The notes under the pieces were generated by a model. The model was not told where the DNA came from. It searched no databases and saw nothing but the letters and a program-made list of their open reading frames with translations. A stretch of DNA of 64,000 nt from Diaphorobacter limosus (lineage in GTDB: Bacteria > Pseudomonadota > Gammaproteobacteria > Burkholderiales > Burkholderiaceae_C): assembly GCF_033100095.1 (NCBI RefSeq), contig NZ_CP136921.1:1458501-1522500 (forward strand), in the 5' to 3' direction. Shown in pieces: positions 57,421 to 64,000 of the stretch. The translations under genes were made by a program, and so were the position numbers. The first letter of the stretch is position 1. Every line of letters starts with the position of its first letter.

Positions 57421-58674
57421 ATGAGCAACTACCAACAACTGGACGCCTGGATAGACCAGCATTTCGACGAGCAGGTGCAGTTCCTGCAGGCCCTGGTGCG
57501 CGTGCCCACCGACACGCCACCGGGCAACAACGCGCCGCACGCCGAACGCACCGCCGAACTCATCAAAGACTACGGCTTCGAGGCCGAGAAACATGCCGTG
57601 CCCCAGGCCGAGGTGCAGGCCTATGGCATGGAGTCGATCACCAATCTCATCGTGCGCCGCCCCTACGGCAACGGTGGCCGCACCGTGGCGCTGAACGCCC
57701 ATGGCGACGTGGTGCCCCCGGGCGAGGGCTGGAGCCACGACCCCTACGGCGCCGAGATTGTCGATGGCGCCATGTACGGCCGCGCCACCGCCGTGAGCAA
57801 GAGCGACTTCTCCACCTTCACCTTCGCCGTGCGCGCGCTCGAGGCCGTGGCCAGGCCCACCAAGGGCACGATCGAGCTGCACTTCACCTACGACGAGGAG
57901 TTTGGCGGCCTGCTCGGCCCCGGCTGGCTGCTGGAGCAAGGCCTGACCAAGCCGGACCTGATGATCGCCGCAGGCTTCAGCTACGAGGTCGTCACCGCAC
58001 ACAACGGCTGCCTGCAGATGGAAGTCACGGTGCACGGCAAGATGGCCCACGCCGCGGTGCCGCACACGGGCGTCGACGCGCTGCAGGGCGCCACGGCCAT
58101 CATGAATGCGCTGTACGCCGAGAACGTGAAGTACCAGCAGGTCACGTCCAAGGTCGCCGGCATCAAGCACCCCTACCTGAACATCGGCCGCATCGAGGGC
58201 GGCACCAACACCAACGTGATTCCCGGCAAGGTGGTGCTGAAGATCGACCGCCGCATGATCCCCGAGGAAAACCCGGCCGAGGTCGAGGCCAGCATCCACG
58301 CCGTCATCGCCAAGGCGGTGCAGGACTTCAACCAGCAGCGCGACTACCAGGGCCAGGACGCCGTGCGCACCGACATCAGGCGCATCCTGCTGGCCAACGC
58401 CATGACGCCGCTGCCCGGCAACGCGCCGCTGGTGGACGCCATCCAGAAGCATGGCGAGGCGGTGTTTGGCGAAAAGCCCGCCGCCGTGGGCACGCCGCTG
58501 TACACCGACGTGCGCCTGTACGTGGAGCGCGGCATTCCCGGCGTGATCTACGGCGCCGGCCCGCGCACCGTGCTGGAGAGCCACGCCAAGCGGGCCGACG
58601 AGCGCGTACAGCTGGAAGACCTGCGCCGCGCCACCAAGGTCGTGGCACGGGCGCTGCATGACTTGATGGCCTGA
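57421..58674 (+). CDS. M20-family metallohydrolase (ArgE/DapE type), substrate unknown
   Basis: A 417-residue dizinc amidohydrolase. Metal-site motifs are ALNAHGDVVPPGEGW, TYDEEFGGLLGPGW and, near the end, a histidine (ESHAKRADERV). VRVPTDTPPGNNAPHAERTA marks the family. It is the last gene of the GntR-puuE-uraD/aah operon, 14 nt downstream. No ureidoglycolate lyase or hydrolase is otherwise present, so it is a candidate for that step or for a carbamoyl/N-acyl by-product; the sequence alone does not decide. Confidence 0.85.
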   Translation: MSNYQQLDAWIDQHFDEQVQFLQALVRVPTDTPPGNNAPHAERTAELIKDYGFEAEKHAVPQAEVQAYGMESITNLIVRRPYGNGGRTVALNAHGDVVPPGEGWSHDPYGAEIVDGAMYGRATAVSKSDFSTFTFAVRALEAVARPTKGTIELHFTYDEEFGGLLGPGWLLEQGLTKPDLMIAAGFSYEVVTAHNGCLQMEVTVHGKMAHAAVPHTGVDALQGATAIMNALYAENVKYQQVTSKVAGIKHPYLNIGRIEGGTNTNVIPGKVVLKIDRRMIPEENPAEVEASIHAVIAKAVQDFNQQRDYQGQDAVRTDIRRILLANAMTPLPGNAPLVDAIQKHGEAVFGEKPAAVGTPLYTDVRLYVERGIPGVIYGAGPRTVLESHAKRADERVQLEDLRRATKVVARALHDLMA

Positions 58675-58698
58675 TCAGCTATCCATCCGCAATCACCC

Positions 58699-58724
58699 AG
58701 CCCGCTGCTGCAGCGGGCTTTTTT
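58699..58724 (+). terminator. Intrinsic terminator of the puuE operon
   Basis: AGCCCGCTG, loop CTG, CAGCGGGCT followed by T-run, 25 nt after the M20 stop. Confidence 0.88.
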
Positions 58725-58811
58725 GTTGCAACAAACCGTGCCCTCCGCAGCTACAGCCGGGGTTTGAACGCCGGCCTTTCGGGTTACTACCGAATCAACA
58801 ATGCTTATAGG

Positions 58812-58821
58812 GTGTATACAC
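58812..58821. promoter_or_regulatory. Putative GntR operator upstream of the xanthine permease
   Basis: GTGTATACAC, a perfect 10-bp palindrome and the most symmetrical copy in the window, about 95 nt before the permease ATG. Confidence 0.6.
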
Positions 58822-58916
58822 TTTTTCCATACGAAAGCGCTTGCCACCTGACGCGCGCGTATGCAAGCACATCCATCAGCCCTTGAGCCCGCCCATATTC
58901 CTGGAGACAGCCCCCC

Positions 58917-60404
58917 ATGACCACCGCAGTCCACCCCGTCGATGAGACATTACCCCTGGGTCGCCTCACGGCCCTGGGTTTGCAACATGTGCTGGTGATG
59001 TATGCCGGCGCCGTCGCCGTGCCGCTGATCGTCGGCCGCGCGCTGAACCTGCCGCCCGAACAGGTGGCGCTGCTGATCTCGGCCGACCTGTTCGTCTGCG
59101 GCCTGGTCACGCTGATCCAGGCCTGGGGCGCCACGCAGTGGTTCGGCATCAAGCTGCCGGTGATGATGGGCGTGACCTTTGCCGCCGTCGCCCCCATGGT
59201 GTCGATGGCGCAGACCACTGGCGGCCAGGCCGGGGCGGGCTTGATCTTTGGCGCGGTGATCGGCGCGGGCGTGATCTCGATATTGATCGCGCCCATGATG
59301 AGCCGCATGCTGCGCTTCTTTCCGCCGGTGGTCACCGGCACCATCATCGCGGTCATCGGCATCAGCCTGATGCGCGTCGGCATCAACTGGATCTTTGGCA
59401 ACCCGGTCGGCCCCACTGCGCCCTCCGTGCCCAACCCGGAACACCTGAAATGGCTGGCCGAGGCCCAGGCCGCCGCCGGCGCGCCGGGCTCGTCCCTGGC
59501 TCCCGTGCCCAAGGGCTTTGCCATCGTGCCCACCATTCCCAACCCCAAGTACGCCGACCTGACGGGCGTGGGCATCTCGGGCATCGTGCTGTTGACCATC
59601 TTGCTCGTCGCCCGCTTTGGCAAGGGCTTCTGGGCCAATATCTCGGTGCTGCTGGGCATTGCCGTGGGCGGGGTGCTCACCGCTGCCATGGGCCTGATGA
59701 ACTTTGACAAGGTGGGCAAGGCGCAGTGGTTCGACATCGTGCTGCCGTTCCAGATCGCCATGCCGGTCTTCGACCCCATCCTGATCCTGACCATGACCCT
59801 GGTGATGATCGTGGTCATGATCGAATCCACCGGCATGTTCCTGGCCCTGGGCGAGATGACCGACAAGGAAATCTCGCAGGAAGACCTCAAGCGCGGCCTG
59901 CGCACCGATGGCCTGGGCACACTGATCGGCGGCATCTTCAACACCTTCCCCTACACCAGCTTCTCGCAGAACGTGGGCCTGGTGGCGGTCACCGGCGTCA
60001 AGAGCCGCTGGGTCTGCGTGGCCGGTGGCGTGATCCTGATCATTCTCGGCGTGCTGCCCAAGATGGCGGCGCTGGTCGAATCCCTGCCCACCGTGGTGCT
60101 CGGCGGCGCCGGCCTGGTGATGTTCGGCATGGTCGCCGCCACCGGCATACGCATCCTGTCCAAGGTGGACTTCCAGCACAACCGCAACAACGCCATGATC
60201 GTTGCCGTCTCCATCGGCGTGGGCATGATCCCGCTGGTGGCGCCCAACTTCCGCCAGTGGATGCCGCATTCCATCCACCCGCTGATCGAGTCCGGCATCC
60301 TGCTGTCCTCGCTGGCCGCCGTGGCGCTGAACGTGTTCTTCAATGGCGCCAAGCATGACGCCCGCGCCGCCATCGAGGCCGCCAAGCAGGCCGAGGCGCA
60401 CTGA
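58917..60404 (+). CDS. NCS2-family xanthine/uric acid permease
   Basis: A 495-residue proton symporter with about 12-14 membrane segments. Family motifs: LGLQHVLVMYAGAVAVPLIVG at the start, the substrate motif FSQNVGLVAVTGVKSRWVC (Q/N-V-G-x4-T) and the conserved glutamate helix VVMIESTGMFLALGEM. GGAGACAG precedes ATG 58917. Sequence and context fit xanthine or urate more than uracil. It brings in the substrate for the catabolic genes on the left and carries the same operator motif. Confidence 0.92.
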   Translation: MTTAVHPVDETLPLGRLTALGLQHVLVMYAGAVAVPLIVGRALNLPPEQVALLISADLFVCGLVTLIQAWGATQWFGIKLPVMMGVTFAAVAPMVSMAQTTGGQAGAGLIFGAVIGAGVISILIAPMMSRMLRFFPPVVTGTIIAVIGISLMRVGINWIFGNPVGPTAPSVPNPEHLKWLAEAQAAAGAPGSSLAPVPKGFAIVPTIPNPKYADLTGVGISGIVLLTILLVARFGKGFWANISVLLGIAVGGVLTAAMGLMNFDKVGKAQWFDIVLPFQIAMPVFDPILILTMTLVMIVVMIESTGMFLALGEMTDKEISQEDLKRGLRTDGLGTLIGGIFNTFPYTSFSQNVGLVAVTGVKSRWVCVAGGVILIILGVLPKMAALVESLPTVVLGGAGLVMFGMVAATGIRILSKVDFQHNRNNAMIVAVSIGVGMIPLVAPNFRQWMPHSIHPLIESGILLSSLAAVALNVFFNGAKHDARAAIEAAKQAEAH

Positions 60405-60590
60405 CCGCCCAACGCCAGCCCCGGCCCGCACAGGGCCATGCAGCGCGGGGCCCGGAGCCCCGCGCAGCGCGTATGAGCCGACCGCCGCGTCGCGCACTAT
60501 TTACCCGTGAATCACCGCCGATACCGGCGCGCTTGCAGTAAGCTTGTTCGCCCCGTATTCGCCGTCCCTTTGCTACTGATTGGATTTCGT

Positions 60591-62900
<2,310 letters not shown>

Positions 62901-62917
62901 GCTCCATTACTGACAAC

Positions 62918-62957
62918 AAAAAGGGCTGGCGCCACTCGCGGCGCCAGCCCTTTTTTT
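62918..62957. terminator. Bidirectional terminator between maeB and the YceI gene
   Basis: AAAAAGGGCTGGCGCC, six-base loop, GGCGCCAGCCCTTTTTTT. The stem has A-run and T-run on both strands, so it serves both convergent genes. Confidence 0.88.
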
Positions 62958-62978
62958 CAGGCGGTCTCAATCCCGTAC

Positions 62979-63551
62979 TTACTGCTTGATGGCCTCGATC
63001 TGCGCCACGATGCGCACATTCTTCGGAAAACCGTACTGCACGCCATAGTCCGCGCCAAAGGCCGTGCGATCTATCGTGGTTTCAAAGTCGCCACCGCAAA
63101 CCTCGCGCTTGAGCATGGGGCTGTCGTAGCAGGCGAACTGATTGGCCTTGAAGGTCACGGGCTGGGTCTTGCCCTTGATCGTCAGGTTGCCCGAGACAGC
63201 CGTGAGCTTGTCGCCCTCATAGGTGAACTTGTCACCGACGAACTGCGCCGTGGGGAACTTGGCGGCATCAAAAATTTCGGCACTCTGCAGGTGTTTGTCG
63301 AACTGCGCCGTGCCGGTATTGATGGAGTTGATGTGGAACGTCAGCTCCACCTTGCCCACCCGGCCAGCCTTGTCGAACTGCACCGAACCCTCCTTCTTGT
63401 CGAAGCGGCCGCGGTTCACGCTGGCGCCAAAGTGCCCGATCTCAAAGGTGGCAAAGGTGTGCGTCGGGTCAATGGCATAGGTCGCAGGCTCGGCATGCAC
63501 GGCGGTGGCGGTCAATGCAGCAGCGGCAATGGTGAGGAAGGCAGAACGCAT
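62979..63551 (-). CDS. YceI-family periplasmic lipocalin-like protein
   Basis: A 190-residue periplasmic protein that in known relatives binds polyisoprenoids. The signal peptide ends at VHA|E (residue 20). The body has YAIDPTHTFATFEIGHFGAS, VQFDKAGRVG and a C-terminal FGADYGVQYGFPKNVRI. ATG 63551 is the start of the signal peptide; the frame is open slightly upstream. The next gene on the same strand is a second YceI family member, 52 nt away. Confidence 0.92.
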   Translation of the reverse strand: MRSAFLTIAAAALTATAVHAEPATYAIDPTHTFATFEIGHFGASVNRGRFDKKEGSVQFDKAGRVGKVELTFHINSINTGTAQFDKHLQSAEIFDAAKFPTAQFVGDKFTYEGDKLTAVSGNLTIKGKTQPVTFKANQFACYDSPMLKREVCGGDFETTIDRTAFGADYGVQYGFPKNVRIVAQIEAIKQ

Positions 63552-63602
63552 GAATCGGTACTCCAGAGTTGTTTGAACAGTCGTGTTGAGAAAAAGTCGC
63601 AA

Positions 63603-64000
63603 TCAAAGTTTCGGCACGCCGGTCAAGGCCAGCTTGAATTTGACCTGGACGTCATCGGCCACCATGGACGTATCCGCCCATTCGTTTTCGCCAATTTTGA
63701 AAGCCAGGCGCTTGATGACAAAGCTGCCGGCGGCCGTGGTGTTGCCACCGGCCTGGGTCAATGTGACGGGCACCAGCACATCATGCACCGCCCCCTTGAT
63801 GCTGAGCTTGCCCGCCACCTCGTACCTGCCAGCGCCCACCGCCTTGATGGCAGTGGACTCGAAGGTGGCCTGAGGGAACTTGGGCACATTGAACCAGACG
63901 GCCTTCGGCAGTTCGGCATCCGTCTCACGCACACCCAATGTGGCGCTACTGGTATCCACCGTGAAAGCCACCTTGCTCGTTGCCGGCTTGGCAGGGTCGA
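63603..64000 (-). CDS. YceI-family protein (partial, cut by window end)
   Basis: The C-terminal 132 codons of a second YceI protein, without start in the window. Visible: DPAKPATSKVAFTVDTSSAT, NVPKFPQATFEST and VVFSVKRLAF-type strand seen as GSFVIKRLAFKIGENEW. It ends GVPKL. Paired YceI genes are common and often work with a cytochrome b561 gene, which would lie beyond the right edge. Confidence 0.85.
   Translation of the reverse strand, partial: DPAKPATSKVAFTVDTSSATLGVRETDAELPKAVWFNVPKFPQATFESTAIKAVGAGRYEVAGKLSIKGAVHDVLVPVTLTQAGGNTTAAGSFVIKRLAFKIGENEWADTSMVADDVQVKFKLALTGVPKL

Overview
The window is 64 kb of high-GC DNA (GC-rich codon third positions, overlapping start/stop codons, few intergenic gaps). 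The gene content and order suggest a betaproteobacterium of the order Burkholderiales, most likely family Comamonadaceae (an Acidovorax/Alicycliphilus-like chemolithoheterotroph). This placement is an inference from soxCDYZAXB order, a clade I nos cluster, Bug-type solute-binding proteins, Bcr-type MFS, H-NS/MvaT-size histone-like protein and the type of short intergenic repeat. It has not been confirmed by any search. I saw no rRNA, tRNA, CRISPR array, prophage or transposase gene.

Layout. 1-4.6 kb: a BMP-type (nucleoside/purine-like) ABC transporter (permease cut by the window edge, plus ATPase) and a sensor diguanylate cyclase, all on the minus strand. 4.7-10.3 kb: an FNR-type regulator, a porin, a HIT protein, a drug/MFS exporter, miaA and an orphan LolD-like ATPase. 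10.4-17.1 kb: a full thiosulfate-oxidation core, soxC-D-Y-Z-A-X-B. 17.1-23 kb: FAD monooxygenase, acnA, an H-NS-like protein and apaH. 23.1-34 kb: a nitrous-oxide respiration locus. On the minus strand are apbE and a cytochrome c; divergent on the plus strand are a DUF2946 protein, nosZ, nosR, nosD, nosF, nosY, nosL and a second NosL-like gene. A perfect FNR-type box lies in the divergent promoter. 34-37 kb: rhlE, a ypfJ-type metalloprotease and dcd. 37.3-62.9 kb: purine and ureide catabolism with its glyoxylate tail, followed by maeB. 63-64 kb: two YceI-family genes, the last one truncated by the window edge.

How it fits together. The 37-60 kb half reads as a near-complete route from xanthine/urate to central metabolism. 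The steps in order are: xanthine/urate permease, XdhC (the xdhAB genes are not here), PuuD (urate to 5-hydroxyisourate), UraH, a UraD-allantoate amidohydrolase fusion, PuuE (allantoin to allantoate), an M20 hydrolase of unknown substrate, then Gcl, Hyi, GlxR and glycerate 2-kinase to enter glycolysis. A tartrate-dehydrogenase-like gene and a Bug protein share the operon with the glycerate kinase, so tartrate may enter at the same point. A GntR/FCD regulator heads the puuE operon. A TGTATACA palindrome occurs upstream of that operon, the xanthine permease, the uraH/ggt divergent promoter, puuD (one mismatch) and the distant porin gene. I propose this as the operator of a purine regulon. The glyoxylate arm (gcl-hyi-glxR) and the tartrate arm each have a divergent LysR gene with a perfect inverted repeat in its promoter.

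The second notable feature is a roughly 60-bp palindromic repeat (about nine copies in the window). Most copies lie between genes, but one is embedded in frame inside miaA, one in frame inside acnA, and one supplies the last codons and stop of hyi.
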